64,000 nucleotides of DNA, taken from contig CM060733.1 in the NCBI GenBank assembly GCA_030704615.1, forward strand, positions 24,614,001 to 24,678,000, written 5' to 3'. Numbering within the stretch: position 1 is the first letter of the stretch; the number at the start of each line of letters is the position of its first letter. This document shows positions 35,471 through 49,200 of the stretch, one piece after another. The notes below the pieces were generated by a model. That model was given only the letters and a program-made list of their open reading frames with translations, did no database searches and was not told where the DNA came from. The DNA comes from Takakia lepidozioides. Its lineage: Eukaryota; Streptophyta; Takakiopsida; Takakiales; Takakiaceae. A program made the translations under genes and the position numbers.

Positions 35471-38280
35471 TCTCCTCAGTAACTGGTGGCACCTCCGTGA
35501 TGAAAATTCACAACCACACCTGTTGTAAACCTATCTCTAATCCCCCTTTCCACAAGGTAACCGGGTAGAGAACTTGTTGCAGTTTATGGCTTAGACTACT
35601 ACGTTCATAACATAAACCTGCACCTGCACCTGCACCTACATCCACCGCAAGCACTCCTATGGTCTGCTGGTCATCAACCCAGCCTCACCATAAGAGAACA
35701 ATGATGGTCTGACTGGTCATCACCCTAGCCTCACCACCGACAGCACGCTCTAGGATTGACCGGTGATCAAATCCGGACCAACCTCCTATGAAAACAAACG
35801 CCCACACAAAACTAACATGGCGCACAGTCAAGCATGCAGATGTGGAGGGGATCCAAGCACAAGAAAATCAAAACAGTAACTCCTCCACACCAAGAACACT
35901 CCAGAGTATCACTCCTGCAAGACACTCCAGCCCAAACCTGGACTGACTCTTGCCTCCACCTACAGAAAGGTTTTGGCCTACAGAGAGGGTGACTTCAAGG
36001 AAGAGAGACTAAAGCAATTCCTATCACAGCATGCTCTCATCCCACTACCCTATCTCCACAGTCTCTTGCTTAAGCAATAGACAAGACCTTTCAAGGATCT
36101 CTCAAATAACTCTCTAAGATCCCTCAAGATGTCTCTCAAACAATCTCACTAAGACTCCCAAAGCTTGGACAATGGTACTCAAACAGTACACCAAGGCCCC
36201 AAGAGCCTGCCAAATCTTGGTCCTCAAGGACCCCAAACAGCCCTCCAAACAGCCCTCCAAAGGCTCCAAAAACTTGCCAAAACTTGGCATTCAAAGACCG
36301 CAAATAGGCCTCCAAATAGTCATCCAAATACCTCTTCAAGAGCTCTTCAAAGTGTCTTCCAAAAGCTCCCCAAAGGACCCCAAAGATCCCCCAAACAATC
36401 CTCCAAAAGACCCTTGAAAATCCTCCAAAAGCCCTATATTGTCTTTATATGTCACTATGTTCCCAGCCTATAGTGACCGTTCCCACACTTTGGTGACTGT
36501 TCCCATGTACCTAGGGTTTCATGTGCATCTCATGCTAGGGTTTGTGCATTCCAAGCTAGGGTTTGGGCTTCCTTGAGCTTCATGCTTGCTCTCCTCAAGC
36601 ATCCATGACTTCTATGAGATACCAAGGCAAACTACCTTGATCTTCTTCACCTCAAGCCACAACCAAGCTTAATTCCATCTCACCTAACAATGCATTTGCC
36701 ACACAACAAGCTTCACTTCTCTTTGGAGCTCAAGAATCAAGTTTTTTATCTCATTTGACAAGCAACCAAGTCTTGTACTCATTCATGTGCTCTCCTTTGG
36801 CCATCCACACACATGCTCCATTCTTGGCTTCTATGTGTTGCTTCTCCAAGCATCAATACATCTCCATCTCATGCAAAGAGGAAGATTCAAGTCCCTTCAC
36901 TTGCTAGCTCAAGAGTCGTGCTCTCCTCAAGCTTAAGGTTGAAACCCCAATTCAAATATGTGCTCTACAAGTGCTTTTCTTTCACCTAAGTGGAAACCAG
37001 CCCTTTTCCTTTTTTCTTGCTTTCCAAGGCTTGAAAATACAAGCCTCAATGGGCTGAAAACATGCTCCACATAAGCATCACCTCATACACAAAAGAATGA
37101 CTTGTTCCCTTCACCTTCTAGCTCTCCTCCAGCTTGAAGTTGGAAGCCGCACTTGAAAAGCATGTTCCACACATGCGCCACTTGCTTGGTCAACCACTTG
37201 CTTCACCAAGAACAATCCAAGAACTCATAGACTAGCAAAAGCACTCCCTTCTAGTGCCTTAGCTTGCTTGTTTGTCAACCAAATGAAACCTCACTTGGCT
37301 TCATTTCACCATGGATAAAACACCAACTTCTTAGCTTTTCTTGAGCTACTCAATGCTCTTCAAGCTATCCTTGTTGTACTCCTTCTATGGTGTTTCTAAC
37401 CCAAACATGTGCTGCTCTTTGACTTCTCTTTCACACCATGAACAACTAGAGCTTGCTCTTGAAACTCTAGTGTCTATCTTCTCCACATACAAGACGCTTC
37501 TCTTGTGATGCAAGAGCTCTTTTCCAAGCTCTCAAACCCTTGGTGCACAATAATGCTTCTACAAACCCTCAATGCATTCTTTTCACCATAGAAGCCACTT
37601 CCTTGGCAAATGGTTGTCACAACATTTGAGATACAAGAGATGACGCTCCTTCTTCTCAAACTTTCAAATCTTTGCTTCCACACACACAAGACTTTCTCCC
37701 TGCAATACTTACAAAGTCTTGTAACTCAAAAGTTCTCTTCTTGGGCTCTCCACCTCCTTGATGCAATGCAAACACACTCTCCCTTGCAACACCTTGCAAG
37801 CCTTGTGAGATACTTGAGCTTTCCCTAGCTCTCTCACTCCTTGGTGTACATCAACACAAGTGCAAAACTATCCTTACACTCCGCACTCACAAGCATAAGG
37901 TGATCTTCTTGTAGTGATAATGAAAGTGAACATAATGGAAACCCTCTATTCATGAATCCACTCAATCACATAAACTAAGTCAAGCCAAGGGCACCCTTGC
38001 TAAGGGAATCCACCCTACAAAGCCCTCACCACACTCCCTCTCAATACCTAGAGCTATGAAGGTGAGAGAGGCTCATGGAGGCTCAACTACAAGAAGATGA
38101 GTCTCTTCCATCCTCACAAGGGGAAAACCTATCCTCATGTCCCAAGTGAGGCTCGACACCTCACTTGGCATGTGAGACCAAATGAAGTCCCAACACACAA
38201 AATATAAATATAAATATCTAAAATGTCATAGTTAGCTAGAAGTAGATAATTCTAGATAACCATGACTAAAACCATGACAC
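35471..38280. other. long low-complexity interval, no gene
   Basis: Rich in CCAAA/CTCCAA and CTTG/CAAG words, for example short repeats of CAGCCCTCCAAA at 36220-36270 and many CTTGCT..CAAGC stretches from 36560 to 37900. It may be a decayed LTR or untranslated part of a retroelement related to the adjacent gag. I see no conserved coding pattern. Confidence 0.45.
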
Positions 38281-38714
38281 GACGGGTCAGCGTACGATTA
38301 TGTATTGCGCATACATATATAGCGAACACGCGTTAATCGACGGACTGGTCCGATATGCTTACCTCACAAACACGGGGAATAGAACTACGCACACGCCCGA
38401 TATGTTGATACGCGGTACACTGCGAATATGACCGTCGACGTCTTTCGCGGTATCAAAAAGGTATTCGTGCGTTGTCACCACTCGGAAAGCCCGACTCCCC
38501 TCCGGCCCCCACCTCGTAGACTCCCTGCACCTACATCCACACGACACGGTTCGCGAGACAAGTGGGTGACAGCGTCCAATTGCGGACCAAAAAAGCAGGG
38601 AAAACATAAACACCATCACAAACAAATGTCGGTACAAATTCGGCCCCGATATATATGATGCGTCCTTACCTGAGAAATGTCTCTATAAGCGTCCACCCCA
38701 ACAGAGCTTTCGAG

Positions 38715-39241
38715 TCCGTGGACGCCCCATGTATATCACATATATACTCGATAAGTGTTATCATTGTTTTCAGCCTCCAACCTATCCAGTTTTGTGTCAA
38801 GTTCAATAGTACGTACATATTTTTTCAGACAATCATCTTCAAATTCGCGGAGTGCGGTATGAAAAGCGGCAGAAATATGACACTTGGTTGCAGATTCGTC
38901 TCCCTCCATCGTCTGTTGCGGACCGTACACCTTTGCAAATACTGTCAGACTAAAATTTGAACCATTTCTTAGCTGAATCTAGTATTAAAACCAATCAACT
39001 TCTTGTATTTTGTCTATTTTAGGTTAATCTTGACACAAGTGGGGATTCCTTGTGGACTCATTTATGCAAATACTACCTAGGTAAACATACCTCAAACTCG
39101 CTCTTTGGTGCGCCACAACCCGCAAGTGATTCTTCAATGCTGCCACGAGTTCCTTGCACGCGATAATCGCCGGATATTGGCAGCTCCCCACTACCTTAAC
39201 ACTCCAACGCTCCCACCAAGGTTCATCACCACGAAGAGCCT
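38715..39241 (-). CDS. two unidentified exon-like segments
   Basis: Segment 39241-39091 has a good acceptor (atatttag) and a donor AG|gtatgt, and encodes a Trp-rich run (LRGDEPWWERWSVKVVGS). Segment 38940-about 38736 encodes a charged helix (REFEDDCLKKYVRT, ELDTKLDRLEAENND). They are adjacent on one strand and probably belong to one gene of transposon origin, but their phases do not join cleanly and the family is not recognised. Confidence 0.4.
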
Positions 39242-40103
39242 CTAAATATGATGTGAAACTTGTTCAAAAGGTACAAAACCTATCAAAGTCTTACACCCAA
39301 GACAAGATTGCAACCTTGAGTGGTGTCTCTTGTCTGTGAGATTGGGAAATTCCACCCATAATCTGTTGGCCGACAGAAAGAACGAGGACATTTTTGCAGG
39401 AAAGAGACCGACGCGGGACCCTTTCATATTTGATGCAAGTCCAAACAAAGGTGGTGTTTTTCAGTACCTTCTAACAAGCATAGACTCGTCAAGTTACTTT
39501 GCTTCAGGACAGAGGCCGAAGTGGAGGTCTTGTAAACATATGTTCAAAGGCTTGTGAATCAGCTGGGCGCTGACATGGTTAGCATGCGCCCGTTGGGACT
39601 CCCCTTGGATGCATTGCCAAAGGAGTCCCAAACTGATTCTCTAATGGTGGAGTATGAGGGGAATCAAGAGGACCACAACTTTAAAGAAGGTTACAACCGG
39701 CTTCAAAAGTAGGTTATTATAAGGATGGAAGCAGCACTAAACATACATAGTATGGTCATCGAAGATGGCTATGAGCTGACAATTCGTGCATTTTGTGACA
39801 AGATTTTGGAGGCTTTGTATTTGGCAGCTGATAAGGATTATGCATTATCATACTTCTTTACCTGATTCTACCTCAACCATCTTGTTGATGTCCTCCTTGC
39901 TTAATCTTCCCTTGTAATTCATTATTATTATATTATTCCTTAGACTGATAGGTTCGTCATTTCTATGAAATGCAGCATATAGCCTACGTACTGAAACATG
40001 CTTGTAATGCACATAAGCACCATTTGGTTGGTCCTCTGAGAGTTGAATGGTTGAAATCTGATGAGACTGAAACCTTTTGCCAGAATAATGTGATCCAACA
40101 AAA

Positions 40104-41155
40104 CAAAATTATATAATTATATAAAGGAATGAAGGTGATGCTCACAGAAAACTTATATCCCAAAATTGGATTTGTAAATGGCGTCGTTGGAAAGATAATC
40201 CAAATATTCACAGATGAACCCAACTGTACACAAAATGATACAATGCACCCTCCAACCAAAGTCCTCGTAGATTTCAATAATTATAAACGAACATCATACA
40301 TTAAATACCATAACTTGGGAAGGGCTTTCCAATCCATTTCACCCATATCATATCCTACCAACATCAAACACATGAATTCAAACATACAATTTTTTTCAAA
40401 ATCAAACGATATCAATTGCCTTTGGTTCCGGCATTTTGCTTGACCGACTATAAATGACAAAGCCAAACATATGAACATCTAATAATAGACTTACAAAAAC
40501 CACATGATGGAAAGTCATTGAATATGCATAATGTTTATGTGACGTTATCCAACTGACGCTCCCAACTACAAGGACTTGTGATACTTCAAGATATTCACTT
40601 TGAAGACATCTAGAATTCCAATGACAACAAAAATCCATTTCCAACAAAACATACATCCATTAATAATCAAATTCAAAAGCCTAAACCAGAAGCAACGAAC
40701 TATCTGATTAAAACAAAAACACCAACTCAAAGTTATATCAAGGACAATAGCCAATTTTCACAAATATCAACATCCATCAACATTGACCTCATCCCCACTA
40801 ACTTTGACGATGCAGCAACATATTGGAACATCGAGTACCAAGTAACAGAGGAACACAAATGTATGTTGGTCAATGAAAACCGATGGTTAAGCGACGAACA
40901 CATGGCTATGCGAATTCTCTATAACAACAACTTACAAATGCGAGGACATGAACAACATTCATACGCAACATCGTTATAGACACAACCAATACACCAACAA
41001 ATGCTTACAAAACATATATTTATTAATCGCAACCATTGGATTTTAGCACTAATACAACCATACGAACAAACCCAACAATGTGTAATCTACGATTTCATTA
41101 AGCCTATACACAAAAAGCTACCATTCGATATATTCACAACCTCCAACAATTAATC
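40104..41155 (+). pseudogene. Helitron PIF1 helicase C-terminus plus Ulp1-like protease fragment
   Basis: The helicase C-terminus has VMLTENLYPKIGFVNGVVG (about 40135-40190), then after breaks TDYK(stop)QSQTYEHLIIDLQ (about 40442-40500) and NVYVTLSN(stop)RSQLQGLV, which match the last PIF1 motifs of Helitron helicases. From about 40650 a second reading frame runs with RWLSDEHMAMRILYNNNL and, past a stop at 40979, NRNHWILALIQPYEQ and VIYDFIKPIHK. That is the His-box pattern of C48 (Ulp1/SENP) cysteine proteases. The catalytic Cys segment is not visible. Both parts are degenerate. Confidence 0.68.
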
Positions 41156-41580
41156 CCATCCAAAACGTTACATTACACATATGCGAACGTAATGTACTGT
41201 TCATCCAATCCAAATCCCATCACAAAACCATATTCCCTCTTCGCGGGTGATTGCATCCTACCGTGTCCATTTTTTTAACATCGCCGCGTCATTTTTCTTG
41301 TACAAAGTTTGTTGCTATTGGTCCACAATCCTAAATTTTTATGAAATTTGTGAAAAGGGACTCATAACGTTGCACCTATCTATATGTAGTATCTACCTTT
41401 CAGACTTGCCACCAAAAACCTCTTTAGAAATGATGGACTAAATTTCATTTTCTTGTGCCCACATCAGAAAAACATTATTGACAACACTGCACACCAGAAA
41501 TCGCTTGCATAAGACCCATTATCAGCTTGTCTATCTTATTAAAAAAATGTCTATAGCTTTTGTCGCAGTCCTAAAAGAAA

Positions 41581-42726
41581 GTGTTATGGACTCTTATTTT
41601 TTGGAACACACTGCTTAGACATATGATGGGAGTTGAATGCGCACCTGACTACACTTTTGAGGGCAAATTTGGAATGTTATCTACGCGCCAAATGATAGCC
41701 AAGAAAGAGCAAATCTATGGGCATTGCTGGACTCTAAGATGCAAGAGCTCCAAACAATTGACCATTGGCTCTTAGCTGGAGATTATAACATGGTGGAATG
41801 TGCTGAGGACCGTAGAGGCGAACCTGTCATCAACCATATCAATGATGACCTCCAACGCTGGCTGACTTTGACACAGAACCACAGTCTCACAGAAATTCAG
41901 TCTGATTCCCTCTTAAGCGGAACAACTTCACCCCCACTTCACTTGGTCCAACAATAGAGATCTTCAAAACCTTCAAATGGCCCGTTTATATAGGTTCTAC
42001 TCATCCCTGAATATAATTCAATGGATGACAAGGCTACCCCAACTACCCATCCTTGCAGGCTTCGACCATGCTGAGATTTCAACCACTATCCAGATCCCAT
42101 CAGACCAAAAGAGAGGAAAGGGAATATATAGGATGAACGCATCCCTACTGGGAATCCCAGCCTTCAAAGAAGGTTTACAAACAGTCTGGTCTCAAGAGGG
42201 TACCGACATCAAAGATCCCATTATAAGATTTCAAGCCAAGTTAAAAGCCACAGTGATAGCCAGTCAATCTCTAAGCAAAGACATCTCGGCAGCCAGGAAG
42301 CTCAAAATCAAAGCCCTAACTAAATGTCTTAGGGTCTGTCAAATTAGAATGGAAAGCCCTCGCTGCGATGAAGCCACCTTCAATACATACATATAAGCTA
42401 AAGCTAACATGGAAGTGTACCAAAACCTTAGAGATGATAAACTCAAACTGCAGGCATGAATTAATTGGGCAACTCGGGGAGAAAAGATGACCAAGTATTT
42501 TTTCAACAAAACCAAACAGAAAAGAGTTGCGCAAAACATCACCAGCCTTAAAGATCACACCTCTGGGATTACCACTTCCTCCCCAAAAGCCATGACCAGC
42601 TTAGCCTTCTCTCACTTTCAATCCCTATTTCATAATGACCAGCAATTCTCACCCCAGACTACCACCCAACAGCACTGCCTCTCGCAGACCCCAAACTTGC
42701 TCACTCCAAGCATGGTTAGCTCTTAG
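41581..42726 (+). pseudogene. L1-type LINE fragment (endonuclease to pre-RT linker)
   Basis: Encodes the C-terminal half of an APE-type endonuclease (IYAPNDSQERANLWALLD, then HWLLAGDYNMVE with the Asp/Asn catalytic motif), followed by the linker KRGKGIYRMNASLLG and RGEKMTKYFFNKTKQKR that precedes reverse transcriptase in plant L1 elements. At least two frame changes occur and RT itself is missing. It is unrelated in sequence to LINE families A and B here. Confidence 0.75.
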
Positions 42727-43014
42727 TGCCTTGTGAAATTAGAGTTTTGACAGTTTTGGTAAACTTGTGTTGAAATTGATGTCCCGCCTCATCGGCCTCT
42801 TATATAAGTTAATGTATTTTCATGGCTCTCTCTCTCTACCTCTCCAGAAGCTCAAACATACACAATCCCCTTATCTCCACCAACGACGCTCTTTGGACAC
42901 AATACTCTTGCATCCCTCACCATGTCATTCTATGTCCTTATTGCAAGAAAACCACCAATGTACCTATTCCATCCACAACAACCCAAAAACCTAATAAGGG
43001 TTAATTTTAAAAAT

Positions 43015-43110
43015 ATTCACAAGTTGCCCATCTTGGAGATATTTTAGGGTTGTGTGGGAGTTGAACCCTGAACCGGCAGCTGTTGCGGGGATGGAAGCAA
43101 GCTTATACCC
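43015..43110 (-). mobile_element. possible tRNA-derived SINE fragment
   Basis: On the minus strand GGGTATAAGCTTGC is followed about 30 bases later by AGGGTTCAACTCC, resembling A and B boxes of an RNA polymerase III promoter. It lies just upstream of the NUP160 start. No target duplication was identified, so this is tentative. Confidence 0.3.
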
Positions 43111-43291
43111 TAGTAGAGAGAAGGCAAGAGAGTCGCTGACCCCCCAAAATTTGAATACGAAGAAGGAATCATCGGAAGCGATGTTGTGAGCAGGATTGCA
43201 GCAAGATCTGCAATCCATGCCCCAGAATTCTTTGATTGAGTAGGTTTGATTGTGGGGAAGAAGCAGGAGAGGAGGAGAGAAGACAGAGAGC

Positions 43292-46200
43292 ATGGAGGTA
43301 CCGCTCGTCAACAATGATGGAGTGCGTTGGACTCGGATGGTTGTGTCTGCATCTTTTGCTTCAGCTGCACCTTGCTGCCCGCTACCCCAGAATGCTGCAG
43401 GAGGGGGGGCGTTTCTAGACCCCGAAACAGCGTCCTCGCAACCAGATCGCAACATAATCTGGTGCCTACTCACCTCAATTTTACTCCTCTCTTTGTGGAC
43501 TTTGTGGATTCCTCCCCTCCGACCCGCACCCTCGCTTGCCCCCCTTTTTCCATGTTGACTCGTGCTATTCTTCTGAATGAGGGCAATAGCGGATTAAGTT
43601 GTACTATTGTTTTCGTGCTCAGTGGTTGTCATTCCATGCAGGAAATTAGTTACATTGCTTGATATCGTTTTTAGAAGTTAGAATAACCTATTGCTCTTCG
43701 GGACAATTCGGACGGAATCGCTGGGGAGTCATTTGTTCGTGTACTCTTATGAGCTCACATTGTTTGGTGGAATTACCTTGCGGTCTCTGAAACACAATTA
43801 ATATGTAAGGATGCAGGGTACTTCAAAGCCTTTACAGTGTAGATTTGTGCTAAAGAATTAGCCTTTCGCTCCCGTCTCACTGTTGCCATTTTGGAAGGGT
43901 TTAGGGCTAAATCGCCTGGCTCTTCTACAGTGGCAGCATTGCAACAGTGGACGTCAGTAGGAGCTCTTTGTGTCAGCACGTACATTGGTGGTGTTATTCT
44001 ACAGGGAGCATGTAGCTTGGCGAAAATTAGTGAAAATCGTCTCGTGTTTTCACAGCAATGTCTTTTATTTCAGTGCAAGTGCCCATTTCCTTGAGATTGC
44101 TGAACATGTGGAGAACCTCCATAATTTGGTTATTCCTTTCATAGTTTCAGATTAACAGTGATCCAATGTTAAGCTCCCCTGGGAGCTTCCAAGGACGTCT
44201 ACATTCTGAGATATGAGGTGTGAAAACGCCAGTCAAGTCAGAGTAGTTCTTGTTGATTCCAGGGGTCCCCAAGGCTTGGTTAGACACCATCACTGCTGTT
44301 AGGTTGGTTGGTCTAGTAGTTTGGAAGTTCTGTCGAAGAAATCCTGGAAAGTAGAAAGAGGATATAATCAGGCTTGGACCAACGAGAAATCATTTGCCCT
44401 TGCCTCTTCTTCAAAAAAGTTTAAATCAGAAATACCGTTGTATTCAGGCGAATTCATGGAGAGACGCCTAAAGTGCTGGAGCTGACAGAACTATCGAGTG
44501 ACCAAAATATATACAGAAGTGGGCTCCACCTTCTGTTCGAAGACTTTCTGTCTCCATTTGCTTCTGTAATCCCCTCCCAGGTAATCAGTTCCACCATGGA
44601 TACTCCATACCCTTTGAGGATCTGTTTTAAGTGGTAAACACAGGTAGGTGATAGCACTTTCTAGGCAGACATTGTGTGATTGGCAAGAGAAGAGAGATTT
44701 GGTGAATGAACGTGGAGGTTGGCTGATCAGGATCACTCTTCGGGGGCAATTGATTGGCCATTGGTGGCTTCAGTTGTAAGATCTGTAGCAGGCATGGCTT
44801 GATGGTGCTGACATGGAGTGATCGGCAAGATAAGAGAGAGCAGTCAACTGAAACTAGAGGTTGGGTGGTCAGGAGAACCACTGAGTCACAGTCAGATGTT
44901 GTTACCTTGATTTTGTCTATGTTGTGGGCACAGGTGATGGGGAAAAGTGGTTACATTGTGTGGGTTGTGACGGTGGGTGGAGTGGCGTACCGGCTTCAAG
45001 TCACAGGGGCAGTAGGTGGGTGGATGCTGTGTGGTGACCCACAGCAGTATGATGTGCGCGCAGATGTGCAGCAACTGCAGCATGTCACTGTATTTGCAGC
45101 TACTGCCAATTTACTCTGCCTTGGCGGTCATTCTGGCTCCATCATCTGCATCCCCTTTGCCACATCACATCATGCTTTGGCACCAGGCATGCCTTGCAAG
45201 CCTTATATGTTGTGATTCCATATATGATTATTGAAAATGCAGGCCTTAGTTGTGTTGGAGGAGGTTGTGGAAGGATCTTTCTGACTAATGTTGGATCTTT
45301 AGAGCTTTTGGTTGCAGGAATTGCTAATGGGATACTGCTAGTGGAAACTTGCTCTTAGGACATCCGTTCTGTGAATCTTTCTATATGTGAAACGGACCCA
45401 TGCATCTGCTTGTCACTTGTACTCTGGCTCATGATTGAAGATATTCCTCAAAGGCAGTTGCCTGAGTCTTGATGTCTTGTTTGTTACCAGATGTGTCCTT
45501 TGAACTGAAAGATGCCGATGCTGGCCTGAGTCGGTTGTGGGGATTTGCTTTTAGGTGCGCCTAACTTACCTCGTACACCTATATGGATAAAAAGGTGGCA
45601 TACACCTTATATTCTTTCAATTACTCTTGACTCAAGAGTGTCATAAGTTTTTGTGTCTCTCATGATTGCTGTTGGGACATTTTCTTTCTGTACATCAGGT
45701 ACTGTGAAAGAATCCTTCCTATGTAGTCTTCTTTAGATTGGTACATAGTCAGTTTCAATGTCTTTCCGTCTTTATTTCCTGATCCTTCTGCATCGGGTTT
45801 TCTACACTTCATGGATTGCTTGTTTTATTGTGCATTTGCTATGGGATAAACTTCTTTCATTGGTAGGCAAAGTTACAGTCTGCTTGTGGGAATGAATCAG
45901 GGGGAAAAATGCTGGCCCTGTTAAAAGTTTGGCAGCTCGGCTTCTGAATGGTTCATCCATGCTCTTTGCACTTCATGAAGATGGGACAGTGCGAATTTGG
46001 GATTTGCAACATCACACCCGCTTGTTGAATCACACTCTCTCTCCCTCACCTGAACTTACAGGCAAGTTCCGCATGTCGTCTTGTATGAATTTGGTGGAAT
46101 ATTCCTTTCTTTATGGAATATACTTGCTCAAGTTGGTCTCTGTGGTTTGGGGAAAGCATTTACTGAAATTGCTTAAGTTTTTTGCAATGATGTTTTGTTA

Positions 46201-49200
46201 TTCAACCCTGGTGGTTGTTTTCACTGCTGCTGTATTTCATTTATTGAAGCGTTTTTTCCATCAGCAGGACTCTGAGTACATAAGTGCAGGTTAAGTAGGG
46301 CTAGTAAAGAGTTCCCATGTAGTGAATTGACTAGGCTCTTCTTTGCAGGTCGTGAAGACAAGCTGATGTGCGTGGAAGAGGTGGGAGCAGTTGCGTCAGC
46401 TGTGCGACTTGTATTTCTATGTTCCAGCTCCTCGGTATGTCTGTTTGAAAAGCTGGCAGGCCTTATTCTTGTGTGTTGGTTTTTTGTGTGCAAGATGCTG
46501 AATGGGGATTGATACGTCTGTGATAACAGGGACAGTTAAGCAGGTGATGATGTTCCATGCTAACTTGCATTGTGCTTGTTTGAACAGGATGCAAGTCAGC
46601 AAACAGCAGTTGTTTGTACATTCAGTCTGGCTCCCAGTGATGGGGGCCTCCGACCAGGCCATTTGACTGTGCAATACACATTTTCCATAGATGAGGTGAT
46701 TGAACGTTCCTATTCTTTCTTTCAAAGTTCTTTAATTGTTTTCTATGAATAATTGAGGGGAGAAATGGTGATATATGTATATTGCAGCTTGTGACAGTTG
46801 TAGGACTAACCTTTGGCTGTCATATCAGGGAACTGTAGTTGATATGAGATTGCTGTCCAGTGGCCTTTGGATGCTGCAAAGAGCTCAAAAGGGTCATCAA
46901 TTGCTTTATGCAAATTTGCAGAGGTATGTTTTCAACTTCTGTTCAGTACTGTTTCCTTAGAGACTACCAGCCATTGGCAAGAGGGCCTTCAACATTGAGG
47001 ACCAGAAGTGTGTTGCAGTTTACCTTTGTGTAGGCACTTTGTCTTTGTGCAACAATTGCTGTAGGTTGATGTAGGTTTTCTATTTGTTCTACTTTGTCCC
47101 AAGCTGTGATGGTTACTAAGTTACCTTCTCTTTCTTTCTTTCATTGGTTGGAGATGTCAATGGGTATAAGTGGACGGGTAAGATGTGTACTCTCAAGGCA
47201 GCCTCTGCCAAACGCGGCCAAAAAGGGGTTGGATTCTTTGTCCGCGATTTCTTGTTTGATAATTGTGAAATTATCAACAAGGGTTTGAGGTATGAGCATA
47301 GTATCTGGCTAAAACTGAATCTGAAGGGTGTGAATACGAAGGACCTCTTTGTGGGTTGTGTTTACATGCTCAAGGCTGAGTATGTCCAGGCCTTGCAAGA
47401 GGCTCTCCCTCATTTTGTCCACTCGCTCCAAGACCTTCAGTCTCACGCTGACAATGCAAGAAATGAAGTCGAAAGAGCAGTGGATGCTTGGGAGAGTTTC
47501 GTCTCCTCTGCGGCTGACAAGATCATTGGGAGGAAACTAATTGTCTGCGGTAGAGCTGTTAATTGGTGGACCAATGAGATTAAACTCAAGATAGCTGAGG
47601 GACGAGTCCTTTATAAAGAGTGCTGCAATTTGAAAACCAACAAAGAATTGTGGGCGAGATACTACCAGATCCGTAAAGATATCAATCAGCTTGTAAGGGC
47701 TCAGAAGAAATTATACTGGGACAAGTTATACAGTGAAATAAACTCAAACCACCATGGTGGTAATGACAAGAGATTCTGGTTGGCCCTTCAACGTTTGTAC
47801 AAGCCGAAAAGCTGTCAGCAAGTACAAGCGCTGAACACTACTAAGGGTGCAGTGGTAACTTCATCGGTTGACATTGTCAAAACCTTGAAACCCACTACAG
47901 TATCCTTGGCAGAACTTCTAGGTCTAACAGTGAGGGGTCCTCTGATGAATGGAAGGACACAGTTGGTAAAACTGTTCCTATGATTCAAAACAGCCCTGAT
48001 GAACTGGAGTATATTTCAAAAGCCTACAACGCTCCCATTAGTTCTTCTGAGATTGTGGAAGCAATTGAACATCTAAATGGATATAAAGCAGGTGGTCCTG
48101 ATGGCATAGTCAACGAGCTTATCAAGCACGTTGGCGATCCCATGATAGAGGCCCTAGTTCTCCTCTTTAACCTTATCTGGAAGACTGAAATGATCCCCTT
48201 TCGCTGGCGACAGGGCGTCATTGTCAATCTATATAAGAAGGGTGACAGAGAAGACCCGGGGAACTATCGTGGCATCACGCTTCTCAATGCTGTTGGCAAT
48301 ATATTTTGCAGAGTTATAAGTACCTGTCTCGAGGTTGATCTGGAATCTAGAGGTTGTTTTCACGAAGGCCAAGCTGGCTTTCGGCGAAACAGGGGCTGTG
48401 TGGACCATATCTTCACTCTAAGCCAGATTATCCAGGGAAGGAAAAAAGAAGGGGAACCCACTTATGCTTTTTTCTTGGATGTCAAAAAGGCTTATGACAC
48501 AGTGTGGAGAGATGGTCTATGGCTTCGACTCTGGTCTTGCGGAATCAAGGGAAAATGTGGAGAGTTGTCCATAACTTGTATGCTCACACCAAAAGCTGTG
48601 TCACTGTTAATGGACAGAAGTCTAGCTTCTTTGACATAGACCAAGGTGTAGCGCAAGGATGTACCCTCTCCCCTCTGCTCTTCAATGTTTTCATCAATCA
48701 ACTCCTCGAGGATGTGGAACGTGAGGGATTTGGGTTAAGGGTGGGTGATGCCACCATTCCAGCCCTTATGTTTGCGGATGACTTCGCAGGCATAGGGGAG
48801 ACTCCAACCAATCTCCAGGAGTTGATTGGCTAGAGGCTAATGTCAGCAAATGTGCAGTGGTAGCATTCAACGACAGAGGAGAGGGAGGAAGTGATCTTAA
48901 GTGGCAGTGGGGTAGCCAAGAGATCCCGGTCCTCCCTTCCTACACTTACCTGGGCGTTGAATTTTCCTCCAATTGTAATTGCGATGCACATATCCGGAAA
49001 GTTGTTCAAACTGGCAAGGGCAAAGCTCTGGGGCTCACTAAATTTTTCCACTGCAGAGGGGTCAACTCTGAGGTTAAGAAAACCATGCTTTGTCGCGTTA
49101 TTAGACCTGCCTTGGAGTACGGATCCGCAATATGGGTTGATAATTCCAACCAGGCTAAGTCTCTAGAATCCATTCAAGTGGGGGTGCTTAAGGAGTGTAT

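Noticed and set aside
37903-37918. TTCTTGTAGTG as the far end of the CACTA element starting at 26210
   Set aside because: Only eight bases match the 26210 terminus, there are no subterminal repeats beside it, and the 11.7-kb interval would include an unrelated gag and foldback array.
45241-45358. Open stretch LSCVGGGCGRIFLTNVG in a NUP160 intron
   Set aside because: Including it breaks the phase between exons 3 and 4, and the propeller reads through without it.
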